Below, piece by piece: positions 24,441-32,917 of a stretch of 52,113 nt of DNA (positions within the stretch are counted from its first letter, which is position 1; every line of letters begins with the position of its first letter). The DNA is from an uncultured bacterium. Its GTDB lineage: Bacteria; Calescibacteriota; Calescibacteriia; Calescibacteriales; Calescibacteriaceae. A program made the position numbers and the translations under genes. Where the stretch lies: contig CALHPK010000018.1 of assembly GCA_938036315.1 (NCBI GenBank), positions 1 to 52,113 on the forward strand, in the 5' to 3' direction. The notes below the pieces were generated by a model that had not been told where the DNA came from, did no database searches, and worked only from the letters and a program-made list of their open reading frames with translations.

Positions 24441-24789
24441 GAACGATACGAGGCGAGGAATTCAGAATAGTTTGAATAGATGGGACATCATAACCCATCC
24501 TTTTTGCTATTGGATAAAGGTATACTGGGTTCTCGAGCTTCATCAATTTGGATTCGAGGCTGTCTTTTTTATCCTGGAGCTCCTGAAGCTTCATAACTAA
24601 TTCTGTGATTTTATATCCGTTTCTTACGGTTTGAGATTTAATGTATACTGTCAGGAACAGGGGTGTGAATGTTAGGATTATTCCGATTATGCATCCGAGC
24701 ATCTCACTGCCACCGAATTTTTCTCTCTTTTTCATCCTTGTTTTAAATATTTTATCGTCTGAATCAACCAAATCTTTAACGTCTCTCAT
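24412..24789 (-). CDS. FtsL/DivIC-like small bitopic membrane protein
   Basis: 125 residues: a charged cytoplasmic N-terminus (about 1-30), one transmembrane helix ('LGCIIGIILTFTPLFLTVYI'), a coiled coil ('ITELVMKLQELQDKKDSLES') and 'NPVYLYPIAKRMGYDVPS', which matches the end of FtsL-type proteins, where the coil is followed by a helix ending in an x-G-M/Y-x-x-P-like turn. It may be a divisome component, but it is not near mraW, ftsI or mur genes, so this is an architecture-based guess. It precedes nothing on its strand except the convergent barrel gene. Upstream (24841 on) is the YyaL-like gene in the same direction, 51 bp away. Confidence 0.6.
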   Translation of the reverse strand: MRDVKDLVDSDDKIFKTRMKKREKFGGSEMLGCIIGIILTFTPLFLTVYIKSQTVRNGYKITELVMKLQELQDKKDSLESKLMKLENPVYLYPIAKRMGYDVPSIQTILNSSPRIVPISSNYQQR

Positions 24790-24840
24790 AGCATTTTTTA
24801 ATTTTAAAAAAACGAGTTGCAGATTTCTTGAAGGATCGAG

Positions 24841-26190
24841 CTATGAGTTTGTTAACTTTATGGCAGTAAGGATATCTCTGCTTAGGAGGTCTTTTTGTAC
24901 ATAGGGTATAAGAGAGTTTTTTATTTTGTTTGATTTATCCTGCATTTGTAAATTTTTTAGAGCTTGAGCTATTTTTATATTGCTTACTACATCGACTTTT
25001 TTCTTCTTTAGGAATCCGAAGCCATTTTCATTGAACTCGAAGTACAAAACTTTGCCCATTTTATTTTTGAGGATTTCGATAATTTGTTCTGCTTTGTTTT
25101 TGTAGTTTTTGTCATCTTTTATGTTAAATAGTACAGAGTATGTAAGGAGCAACTGTGATAGATCGGTAAGGAGATTTGATACATTTTTTCTATCTGAGTG
25201 ATACACTTTTTTGATTTTAGAATTTTCTTTCTCGATTAATTTTTCATCTATTTTGTTCAATATTTTTTCAGCGAGTTCAACATCGCCGATCTCTGCGAGG
25301 TTTTGGGCAATCTCGCAATTTACATCGCAAAAAAAGCGTGTATCAGTCTGAGGTTTCTGTTTCAAATCTCTTATGCTCTTGGTAGATTTGTAATATTCAC
25401 TATCTTCAGATATACAAGAGTAGAAATATTCTCCGTTGTATAGTGTTTTTAAAAACTCATAGATCTGTTCAAATTTGGATTTTGCCGTTTCATCTTTGAA
25501 TTTCCTGTGAAATAAATACAACAGCTTTGCATATCTTGCATTGAGAATTGCACGCTTTTTTGTTGAAATTTTCGGATTTTTTAATCTTGCTCCACTGAAG
25601 ATTCCACCTTCTACTTTATCTTCAATTTTGTCAAGTAGGTGTAGAGTGTTTCTGCAGTTCCTCTCATCACCACGGTTTAGAAACATTTCTAAAATTTCAA
25701 TACATATTTCGGATGATATCACCTGTGATTTTAAAAAATCTTCAGCAAGGCGATTCATAAGCTCGTTCATCTTTGAGATGATCTCATTGCCAAAGCTTAA
25801 GCCTTCTTCAATATCCTCAGCAATGTCATCTGGACCGTATTTTAGCACTATATCCTTTTCTCTGTGGATGAGAACCCCTAGTTCTGTCATAAATTTTATG
25901 AAGTGTTCATAGTTGGTAAAGCCCCCTCCGCACAAAATCCGACCATCTTGAGTCAGGATTGAAATAGTTGGAGCAGATTCTATTAAATATTTGATTGCTA
26001 TATCCGGTCTTTCATCGATGTCAACCATAATGGGTTGATACATATTGGAAAGAGTTTCAATTCCTTTTCTCCCGAATACAGCTTTTTCAACGTATTCGCT
26101 TTCCTCTTGCCCGAATTCTTTGAGAAAGACGAGTTTTAATCTTCCATCCTTCTTTAGGATCTCGTTATCCCATTCTTCCCACTTTATCAT
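24841..26190 (-). CDS. diverged YyaL/DUF255-like protein, thioredoxin fold without CxxC
   Basis: 449 residues. The first 105 residues keep the skeleton of DUF255 (the thioredoxin-like domain of YyaL/spermatogenesis-associated protein 20): 'PIMVDIDERPDIAIKYLI' and 'APTISILTQDGRILCGGGF' parallel its 'V-D-x-E-x-RPDI' and 'P-x-x-x-x-TPDG-x-x-x-GGTY' elements, but the Cys-x-x-Cys site is absent. The remaining 340 residues are helical ('ILNARYAKLLYLFHRKF', 'AQNLAEIGDVELAEKILNKI') and look like a shortened six-hairpin repeat, as in YyaL. The enzyme activity of YyaL proteins is itself unclear; loss of cysteines here excludes a redox role. It is followed by the FtsL-like gene on the same strand. Confidence 0.55.
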   Translation of the reverse strand: MIKWEEWDNEILKKDGRLKLVFLKEFGQEESEYVEKAVFGRKGIETLSNMYQPIMVDIDERPDIAIKYLIESAPTISILTQDGRILCGGGFTNYEHFIKFMTELGVLIHREKDIVLKYGPDDIAEDIEEGLSFGNEIISKMNELMNRLAEDFLKSQVISSEICIEILEMFLNRGDERNCRNTLHLLDKIEDKVEGGIFSGARLKNPKISTKKRAILNARYAKLLYLFHRKFKDETAKSKFEQIYEFLKTLYNGEYFYSCISEDSEYYKSTKSIRDLKQKPQTDTRFFCDVNCEIAQNLAEIGDVELAEKILNKIDEKLIEKENSKIKKVYHSDRKNVSNLLTDLSQLLLTYSVLFNIKDDKNYKNKAEQIIEILKNKMGKVLYFEFNENGFGFLKKKKVDVVSNIKIAQALKNLQMQDKSNKIKNSLIPYVQKDLLSRDILTAIKLTNS

Positions 26191-26532
26191 AGGCTTATAG
26201 TCTAATTCTTAGAATTTTATTTTATCACAATGTTCAAAAAAGTGGTTCAATTAAATAATTTATCGAGTTATTATTTATAGAATTTTCATCTCTTCCTAAT
26301 CTGGCATTAGGTCTGCAATTGAATCGATTGAATCAAGGGACTCGTTCCATACTTGAGAATTCTTTCTTATCTTGAGAATTCTTTCTTATTTATCCTATTG
26401 ATCTTGGTTAGGTTTTTTCGCTTCTTTCCCTGAAGGTAGATATTTAGAAATCATCTAAAATCCTTTGCTAAGAGCAAAATTTTTGAAATCCGCTTAAATT
26501 ACATAATAGATTGTACAGCTATCAATTTTTAT
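26191..26532. other. intergenic region with tandem duplication
   Basis: A 342-bp gap between divergent genes. It contains a perfect 19-bp tandem duplication (26352-26389) and a 9-bp one just before it (ATTGAATCG/ATTGAATCA, 26318-26335). No open frame or RNA gene is supported. Confidence 0.5.
26352..26389. repeat. 19-bp tandem duplication, perfect
   Basis: Two identical adjacent copies of CTTGAGAATTCTTTCTTAT (26352-26370, 26371-26389) in a divergent intergenic region. Each copy contains the palindrome GAATTC. Confidence 0.95.
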
Positions 26533-26748
26533 ATGGAGGGTGAGTTAACACAGAAAATAAAAATATTGCAAGAGTTGATGTTAAAATGGGATGAAAGTTT
26601 GAGGGATAAAAACCTCGAGAATATTAGACATTATGCTCTCAAGATCGAAGAGATAGGTAAGGATGTTATGAAGGAAGTTTGGCATAAGGTAATTCCGAGC
26701 GAGAAACTTTCAGATATTATAATCAGGATATCGGAAAATGAAAAATGA
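26533..26748 (+). CDS. small helical protein, unknown
   Basis: 71 residues, unrecognised. Entirely helical and charged ('TQKIKILQELMLKWDESLRD', 'HYALKIEEIGKDVMKEVWHK'), resembling in style the small flagellar or secretion chaperones (FliT/FlgN), but no signature supports that. The ATG at 26533 carries its own GGAGGGTGAG just inside the gene, so translation may start from a leaderless message; no alternative start suits that ribosome-binding sequence. Its 3' end overlaps the following membrane protein gene by 11 bp, so the two are coupled. Confidence 0.6.
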   Translation: MEGELTQKIKILQELMLKWDESLRDKNLENIRHYALKIEEIGKDVMKEVWHKVIPSEKLSDIIIRISENEK

Positions 26749-28222
26749 GAATATAGCTCCTTTTATATTTCTATTTTTCATTGTTTCTTCAGTTCTCATT
26801 TTGTATCCCCAAAATTTTAAAGAGCTTTTTTACTACGATGATAACCCTATAAGATATATGATAGCTAAAAGATGGGTTGAGAATAGATTACCAGCCGAAG
26901 ATAAAAAATTTTTCTTATCTTTCGGATCTGCCGAGTTATACATCCCCTTCTTCTATATTGCAAAATATTTCAAAGTTAACTATAAGTTTGCATACAACAT
27001 TATTTCCTTCGTATTCTTCTTTTTGGGGTTAATATATCTTTTCGTTTTCTTACCCAAAGAGGAAAGGGGTGTTTTGTTTGTACTACCACTTTTTGTACTA
27101 TTTGGTATAGTGTGCATGAAGAAAGGATCAATGCATTGGTTCATATCATCATCAATTATGATGAGTGCTATAATTTCTTATAATTTGAATGTTTTACACA
27201 TACTCTCTCTTGGTGTAGCGTATTTTATATCCCCGCCTCTGGTGGTTCTAGTTTTATTATTCTCCTTGATTCTGTTATATCAGGGGGAGAAGAAAAAAGC
27301 CCTGTTTATCGTTCTACCAATTGTCATTGCTTTGCCAAAGATGTTATTAGTTGGTAACGTGACATCAGATGAAATCAGGAAGGCTTTAATTATGGTAAAT
27401 CAGGTGGGAACAGACGCAATAGGGATTACTCATTTTTTTGTCCCTCCGGATTATCAAATGTTTTTCCGTCTTCTGATTTTAGATTATATAGATAATCCGA
27501 TTCCGATAGGTATTTCAGTATATTTAATTCTCGTTAGGTCTTTACTGACAAAAGATAGATTTTCACTTTTTTTGTTTTTAGCTTTCTATGCATATGTATT
27601 TGTTTCTTTGATTTTTTTTAGAATGTGGAAGGAGGGGTATAACATTTCGGAAGCCTTTGTATTTTTGATTTTGCTCACTTTGTCATCAAATCCCTTTAGA
27701 TATGCTCCTATTTTTGTGAGCTATCTTATCCTTAGGTCAGATAAGAGGCGGTACGATGCAATTTTTGGGGGGCTAATAATCTTTCTATTTCTGTTGGCTT
27801 CAGTTTCTGCTTTGATCAGAGGAAGTGGAGAACTTCCAAAGGGAGTTCCGTTTGATGTAAAACTGCTGAACTACATTCTTGCAAATATGGATGGTAAAAA
27901 TGTGCTTGTTGAAGGAGATATACATATGTTCAGTAAAGGAAGGTTAGTTCACCCACTTTATAACTCGCATATACTATCCTATATTTCAGCAGAAGTTGAA
28001 AATAAAAATTTTTATGGTGGAATATTCCCTTGGGAGCTTCACACTTTTAATTTCTTCGCAGGAAAATTTAGATATGCTGATCTTGAAAAATCAGATATAC
28101 ATAGTTTCATAAAAGAGAAGGAAATAGACATTGTTTTATGTTGGACTGATGTTTGTAAGAGATTTTTTAGCAACGGGATATTCTGGGATATAGGGAGGTT
28201 TTGTGTTGTGAAGTTACAATGA
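26738..28222 (+). CDS. polytopic membrane protein, glycosyltransferase-C-like topology
   Basis: 494 residues with about ten transmembrane helices up to residue 365, then a soluble C-terminal domain of about 130 residues ('NMDGKNVLVEGDIHMFSKGR', 'KEIDIVLCWTDVCKRF'). The first loop has an aspartate pair 'FYYDDNPIRYMIAKRW', the place where GT-C lipid-phosphosugar-dependent glycosyltransferases carry their catalytic acidic residues, and the C-terminal domain resembles the periplasmic part of such enzymes. No sequence family is identified. It overlaps the small helical protein gene (11 bp) and the UbiA-like gene (4 bp, ATGA), suggesting a three-gene operon. Confidence 0.7.
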   Translation: MKNENIAPFIFLFFIVSSVLILYPQNFKELFYYDDNPIRYMIAKRWVENRLPAEDKKFFLSFGSAELYIPFFYIAKYFKVNYKFAYNIISFVFFFLGLIYLFVFLPKEERGVLFVLPLFVLFGIVCMKKGSMHWFISSSIMMSAIISYNLNVLHILSLGVAYFISPPLVVLVLLFSLILLYQGEKKKALFIVLPIVIALPKMLLVGNVTSDEIRKALIMVNQVGTDAIGITHFFVPPDYQMFFRLLILDYIDNPIPIGISVYLILVRSLLTKDRFSLFLFLAFYAYVFVSLIFFRMWKEGYNISEAFVFLILLTLSSNPFRYAPIFVSYLILRSDKRRYDAIFGGLIIFLFLLASVSALIRGSGELPKGVPFDVKLLNYILANMDGKNVLVEGDIHMFSKGRLVHPLYNSHILSYISAEVENKNFYGGIFPWELHTFNFFAGKFRYADLEKSDIHSFIKEKEIDIVLCWTDVCKRFFSNGIFWDIGRFCVVKLQ

Positions 28223-28962
28223 GGATAGTTGAATCAGGATTACTTGCTGGAATTCCTGTATTTGGCTATTTTGTTGGTATTGAGTTTGCACAAGATGTAA
28301 ATTATCTGAGTGTTTTGAGAATATATATCGCGAGTTTTTTTTGTGCTTTGAGTGTTTTTTCTATTGGAGAGATTCACCGTGGTAATTTTCATCTGAAGAT
28401 AAGTTTCATATTTATAGCTTTGAGCATATTTACTACCTTTACTGAAGTAACTTCATTATTTTTCCTTCCAGCAGTTATATATGCTAATTGGTGTCTTTAT
28501 TATTTTTTGAGGCGAAGGTTATATTTTGCTGATATAGTTTTGCATTTTACAGGCGGAATGCTTCAGTTTTTCTTCGGCTTTTGGGTAGCTACAAAACGTT
28601 TCGAGGTTGATCCATATAGTTTCTTTATGTCTTTGCTTCCAGCATTAGCCTTCACGGGTGGGTATATTACTGATCTTATTCAGGATATTCAAGAAGATAA
28701 GAGCATAGGACAGAAAAATGTGGCTGAGAAAATTGGGATAAATTTTGCAATGGCTCTGTCTGTTTTGCTTTTTGGATTGGCATATGCAATTGCGCTTTTG
28801 AGTATAGAAAAATTTAAAATTCTGGTCTTGATTAATATGATCCTGCATGTTAAGGTTTTTTCTGTTTTCTATAAAAAAAAGAATTTTGTGTTCTATCGCA
28901 ATTTTTACAGATTATCTTTTATCATCATTGGGATTGTATGGAGTGTTCAGAAATTCTTATGA
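28219..28962 (+). CDS. UbiA-superfamily-like membrane protein lacking the first Asp motif
   Basis: 247 residues from ATG 28219 (a TTG at 28201 is in frame). Eight or so transmembrane helices. The second aspartate-rich loop of UbiA prenyltransferases is recognisable: 'LIQDIQEDKSIGQKNVAEKI' parallels D-x-x-x-D-x-x-x-G-x-K-T-x-x-x-x-x-G. The first loop, normally N-D-x-x-D-x-x-x-D, appears only as 'SIGEIHRGNF', without aspartates. The substrate diphosphate-Mg site would be incomplete, so the protein may bind rather than transfer prenyl groups, or act on a different phosphate substrate. It is coupled to the upstream GT-C-like gene and ends in a 38-bp convergent overlap. Confidence 0.55.
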   Translation: MRIVESGLLAGIPVFGYFVGIEFAQDVNYLSVLRIYIASFFCALSVFSIGEIHRGNFHLKISFIFIALSIFTTFTEVTSLFFLPAVIYANWCLYYFLRRRLYFADIVLHFTGGMLQFFFGFWVATKRFEVDPYSFFMSLLPALAFTGGYITDLIQDIQEDKSIGQKNVAEKIGINFAMALSVLLFGLAYAIALLSIEKFKILVLINMILHVKVFSVFYKKKNFVFYRNFYRLSFIIIGIVWSVQKFL

Positions 28963-30613
28963 ATTCAACAACTTCGTATCCTGTGGATTTGAGCAGAGTT
29001 TTCATTATAAAATTTTCTGATTCTGCTACCTTTGCAAATTCGTTTTTTACACGTGTATCAATAATCAAGAACCTGAATTTTCTTATTATGAATTTATAAA
29101 TTCTCTCATTCCATTCGAGTGATTCTTGTTGGAGGAAAGTTAAAATCGCCGGTGGATTATATCTCGAATAAGAATATAGTTTAAATGGTAGTGGGAAGCA
29201 ATATTGGGCAATTTTGTTTTCTTCAATATTTTCAACTGCAAATTCAATAATTTTGTTTACCTCGCTCTCCTTGAGATATGGAAGATATTTATTCGGAAGT
29301 TCTGCAATATCTATGATTCTGATTAATGCTGAAATGATAAATATTTTATTTAGTGTGGGTGAAAATTTTTTGAATTCAAAATATACTTTTGTAGCAACGA
29401 TAGCATATAGAGGGAGCAGGATGTATAACATCTTTGGTACATATACGAAAAAACCGGAGAATATAGTGTACATAGCAAAGCAAGTAGCGTATAACAATAT
29501 ATCATCTTTATCTTTTGGGTGCAGAAACACAAAACCATAACACAGTACAATAAGATGAACTAGTATAAAGATATCTGCTAACTTTTTCAGAGGTGGGAAA
29601 TCGTATATCATGCCATATCTTTTATATATGTCAGATATAGAGAATGATTCCTTGATATCGATTAAGGTTGCCTTTAGGTTACTCGGGAGCTTTGCTAATC
29701 TGCCGACGAGCAACTGAAAGTTCTCAGCGAAAGTTCTTCCTCCAGTATACATATATTTTAAATTCTTGTTTATATCATAGATAATGCAATCTGAGCATCC
29801 GTAAACATTTTTGAAATCTACCTTTATAGCTAGGTAAAAGTGAATAAGGTAAGGTACAACAAAAGCCAGAATTATTAAGAATTTTTTCAGTAGACTTCTA
29901 AAATCTGAGAATTTGAAAAAATCATAAATTAAGGCTCCTGCAACTGCAAAGCTTGCCGGAAGGTAAGAGTATAACGTCAATCCGCCGAAAACTCCCGAAA
30001 GGATGTCCTTTCTCGCTTTTAAAAAGTAAATAAACATCATAAAAAAAACAGAACATTGTAGATGATGAAGTTGAGTAACAAGCGAATAGTATGCAGGAGT
30101 GAATGTCAAAAATAAAATACAAAGCAGAAAGGCGCTCTTTATATCATAAAATCTTTCAGAAAGAAACAAATATATTGCTGAAGTTAAAATGGTGAACAAT
30201 ATCATATGTAAAGTGATCATAAAGAGCGTTAAATAGATGGGATGCCCAGTTAGCTTATAAAATGATGAAAGTTCGAAGCTTTCAAAAGGTCGCAATATTT
30301 CCTTGATAAATAAAGGGATAAATGGGGTATAATAGAATATCCAAGATACAGTTAATTCCCTGCCGAAAAGTTCTATTTTTAAGTGAGGGAAGAAAGGAAG
30401 AATTTTCAGAGAAAAAATGTTCCCTAATACATTTATCTTATTTTCAAGCTCTTTGGAGTATATGAATTTATCCCTTTCAAAATCCACCCCAGAGATTATT
30501 TCTCCCCAATCACTTATGATTCCTATTCCCTCTGAGTGAACAGGATGTTTCAGATAAGTTGCTGGAATGTATGTGAGGATCAGAAGCAAAAAAGCAAATT
30601 TTACTCTTTTCAT
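28925..30613 (-). CDS. large polytopic membrane protein, possible glycosyltransferase
   Basis: 562 residues. A signal-like first helix (KFAFLLLILTYIPATYL), a long first loop with 'SDWGEIISGVDFERD' (acidic residues after TM1 as in GT-C enzymes), about ten further transmembrane helices, and a C-terminal soluble domain of about 110 residues. Similar topology to the neighbouring gene at 26738 and the one at 32918, suggesting a set of integral-membrane glycosyltransferases or related envelope proteins. It overlaps the UbiA-like gene at the 3' end. No family signature beyond topology. Confidence 0.65.
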   Translation of the reverse strand: MKRVKFAFLLLILTYIPATYLKHPVHSEGIGIISDWGEIISGVDFERDKFIYSKELENKINVLGNIFSLKILPFFPHLKIELFGRELTVSWIFYYTPFIPLFIKEILRPFESFELSSFYKLTGHPIYLTLFMITLHMILFTILTSAIYLFLSERFYDIKSAFLLCILFLTFTPAYYSLVTQLHHLQCSVFFMMFIYFLKARKDILSGVFGGLTLYSYLPASFAVAGALIYDFFKFSDFRSLLKKFLIILAFVVPYLIHFYLAIKVDFKNVYGCSDCIIYDINKNLKYMYTGGRTFAENFQLLVGRLAKLPSNLKATLIDIKESFSISDIYKRYGMIYDFPPLKKLADIFILVHLIVLCYGFVFLHPKDKDDILLYATCFAMYTIFSGFFVYVPKMLYILLPLYAIVATKVYFEFKKFSPTLNKIFIISALIRIIDIAELPNKYLPYLKESEVNKIIEFAVENIEENKIAQYCFPLPFKLYSYSRYNPPAILTFLQQESLEWNERIYKFIIRKFRFLIIDTRVKNEFAKVAESENFIMKTLLKSTGYEVVEFIRISEHSIQSQ

Positions 30614-30682
30614 AAAAGAAGCTATTTACAGCGAAATTAACTATTTGAAATTTTAGAGTAAAGAATAAGAATCACTCATATT

Positions 30683-31522
30683 TTAGTCTACAAGGAAGAT
30701 TTGTGGATCAATGGGTTTTCCTTTGTATTGGATTTCAAAGTGAAGGTGAGGTCCGGTAACTAATCCTGAATTCCCAACAGCGCCTATAATTTGTCCTTTT
30801 TCTACGAATTCTCCCTTTCTTACGAAGATTTGACTTAGATGTGCGTAGATAGTCTGGAGGTCATTTACGTGCTTGATTTTTATATATTGCCCAAGACCTG
30901 GGGTATAGCTGATTTCTATCACTCTCCCTGCTCCCGCTGCAAGAACTGGAGTCCCAACATCTGCGGCGATATCAATTCCAGTATGTGGTCTGGGCTCTCC
31001 GAATATAGGGTGAAGTCTTGATCCAAATCCGCTTTTGATCACACCATCAACAGGCTTTAAAGTTGGGAAATAATCGCTTATAGTTTTTCTTCTCAAAACC
31101 TCCTCTCTCAGAACTTTTAAACTTTTTTCAAGCTCCTTAAGGTTTTCTTCTATATCATCTTTTAGATCTTTATTCATTTCTTTATAGTTTGCTAAATATA
31201 CTGGTTTTTCATCGCTCTGGATCTTGATAAAATTCAAATGATTGTTGTGTATTCTCTGAATTTCGGCAACTTGGTTTTTCAGGTCGGATATTTTCATTGA
31301 TAAAGATGAGAGCTCTTCCGACTTCCCTCCAGTTGCCCTTTCTTTAGAATTCTTCAGGAGGGATAAAAAAGACAATTGGCTAATTAATGCTAAAAGTATG
31401 GCGAATATTTTCCATCTCTGAATTTCTATAGTATACGATCTGTCCCCGGTTTCTATCCTTATCTTTAATCTACCTTTTTTTCTTTTTTTCCTCGTTGATT
31501 CTAATTCTCCTTCAAATAACAT
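30683..31522 (-). CDS. M23 peptidase with N-terminal anchor and coiled coil
   Basis: About 279 residues from the ATG at 31522 (a TTG at 31561 is in frame). A basic N-terminus, one transmembrane helix ('IFAILLALISQLSFLSLL'), a coiled coil ('SLSMKISDLKNQVAEIQRIH', 'ENLKELEKSLKVLREEV') and a C-terminal M23 domain: 'GSRLHPIFGEPRPHTGIDIA' with H-x3-D zinc ligands, 'IYAHLSQI', and 'TGPHLHFEIQ' with H-x-H. All zinc ligands are present. It is an inner-membrane-anchored peptidoglycan endopeptidase of the MepM/YebA or spoIIQ-like design. It is divergent from tolB with a 74-bp gap. Confidence 0.92.
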   Translation of the reverse strand: MLFEGELESTRKKRKKGRLKIRIETGDRSYTIEIQRWKIFAILLALISQLSFLSLLKNSKERATGGKSEELSSLSMKISDLKNQVAEIQRIHNNHLNFIKIQSDEKPVYLANYKEMNKDLKDDIEENLKELEKSLKVLREEVLRRKTISDYFPTLKPVDGVIKSGFGSRLHPIFGEPRPHTGIDIAADVGTPVLAAGAGRVIEISYTPGLGQYIKIKHVNDLQTIYAHLSQIFVRKGEFVEKGQIIGAVGNSGLVTGPHLHFEIQYKGKPIDPQIFLVD

Positions 31523-31595
31523 CCCATAAAAATTAAGAATGATTCTTGGAATTTTTAGCAAAAATCAAAAATAATAAAAAAAGAAATATAAAATC

Positions 31596-32771
31596 TTGAT
31601 ACCGATTAAAATTTATAATATGCAAGCTATACTTTTACTGATTCTGAGTGTAATAAATCAAAGCGGGGAAAAGATAGTAATAGATATAACGTCTCCAAAG
31701 TATAGACCGGTAAATATTCAGATTCAAAATGTGGGCAAAGTATCGGATGCTATAATGAAGAATCTTTCTATTATAGGTTATTTCAACGTAGTCAATAAGG
31801 ATCCGGATGTTTTCGTCAAAATTGAGAGGAAAGAGGGGGTATTCATATTCAGAGGGGAGTTCAAAGATAATTCTCCGTTTTTTGAGGTTGAGGTTAAGGC
31901 TGGGGATGAAGCAAGAATTGCCGATGCGTTCTCAAACTATATTATTCAAAAGGTAGCAGGTGTCAAGGCGGAACTTTTTGGGAATAATCTGTTTTTCCTC
32001 TCAAACATTGATGGGAAGAAAGAAATATATGTAAGTGATTTCCCTCCGTCTTCATATCAGAAAGTTGTTTCTGCAAAGTCTTTTATCCCAAGTTTTGCAG
32101 TTTCTCCGAAAGGTGATAAGATAGCTTTTGTTCACTATGATGGGGAGAGTTATAGGCTCTACATTACCGATACCAGAACAAAAAAGATTTATACTCCGAA
32201 CATATTTAATGTTGTATCGATTTTATCACCTTTTTTCCTCTCGGAAAACATACTTATCATATCTATGAATAAAGGGGATGGTTCTCAGATATACGCTATG
32301 GATATAAAAAATAGCTCTTTGAGAAAAATATCTTATGGGGAAGCTGATGTATCTGCCAAGGTGACGCCTGATGGGAAAAAGCTTGTTTTAACATCGGGAA
32401 GAGATGGACTACCGCAGATTTATATCAGAGATATCTCCAGCGGATCTGAGCGGAAATTGCCCCTATCAGGAAGGTACAATTCTTCTCCCGACGTCTCTCC
32501 GACCAGAAACGAGATAGTATTCACAAAACTTGAAGGAACAAGATTTAATATATACATATACAATCTTGATGATAATCAAGAGATGCCCTTGATTACCAAT
32601 TTTGGCTCTTCAGAGAACCCAATATGGAGTCCTGATGGGAACTTCATAATTTTTTCATCGAACTATGATGGAGATTATGATCTTTACATAACCGATAGAT
32701 TTGGGACATTTAAAAAGAAGATACTGGATACTAAAAAAGATGAGTTTATAGGATTCCTGTCTCCTAAGTGA
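31596..32771 (+). CDS. tolB: TolB, Tol-Pal system periplasmic propeller protein
   Basis: Periplasmic component of the Tol-Pal envelope system. N-terminal domain 'IVIDITSPKYRPVNIQIQN' (TolB N-terminal fold), then a beta propeller of WD40-like repeats at about 165-391: 'VSPKGDKIAFVHYDGESYRL', 'VTPDGKKLVLTSGRDGLPQI', 'VSPTRNEIVFTKLEGTRF', 'WSPDGNFIIFSSNYDGDYDL'. 391 residues from the TTG at 31596, which supplies a charged n-region for the signal peptide; the ATG at 31620 would leave a very short signal. No pal, tolA or tolQR is adjacent; an ExbD/TolR-type gene is at 438-950. Convergent with the glycosyltransferase-like gene at its 3' end. Confidence 0.9.
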   Translation: MIPIKIYNMQAILLLILSVINQSGEKIVIDITSPKYRPVNIQIQNVGKVSDAIMKNLSIIGYFNVVNKDPDVFVKIERKEGVFIFRGEFKDNSPFFEVEVKAGDEARIADAFSNYIIQKVAGVKAELFGNNLFFLSNIDGKKEIYVSDFPPSSYQKVVSAKSFIPSFAVSPKGDKIAFVHYDGESYRLYITDTRTKKIYTPNIFNVVSILSPFFLSENILIISMNKGDGSQIYAMDIKNSSLRKISYGEADVSAKVTPDGKKLVLTSGRDGLPQIYIRDISSGSERKLPLSGRYNSSPDVSPTRNEIVFTKLEGTRFNIYIYNLDDNQEMPLITNFGSSENPIWSPDGNFIIFSSNYDGDYDLYITDRFGTFKKKILDTKKDEFIGFLSPK

Positions 32772-32917
32772 TTTCTGTGGCTTTTTGATAAGTAAATCTT
32801 GTCAGTGGTTGTTTTTATGGATGTCCTCAAGATAGATGATGTTTAGCATGTTAGAGATATCACCTTGTGTTTATCCTTATTTCAGATTAAATCTCTCCGC
32901 TAAGGAGAAACCTTCAA

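Noticed and set aside
32894-32908. Terminator hairpin TCTCC/GGAGA between tolB and the GT-C-like gene
   Set aside because: Only a 5-bp stem and no T-run on either strand; too weak to annotate.
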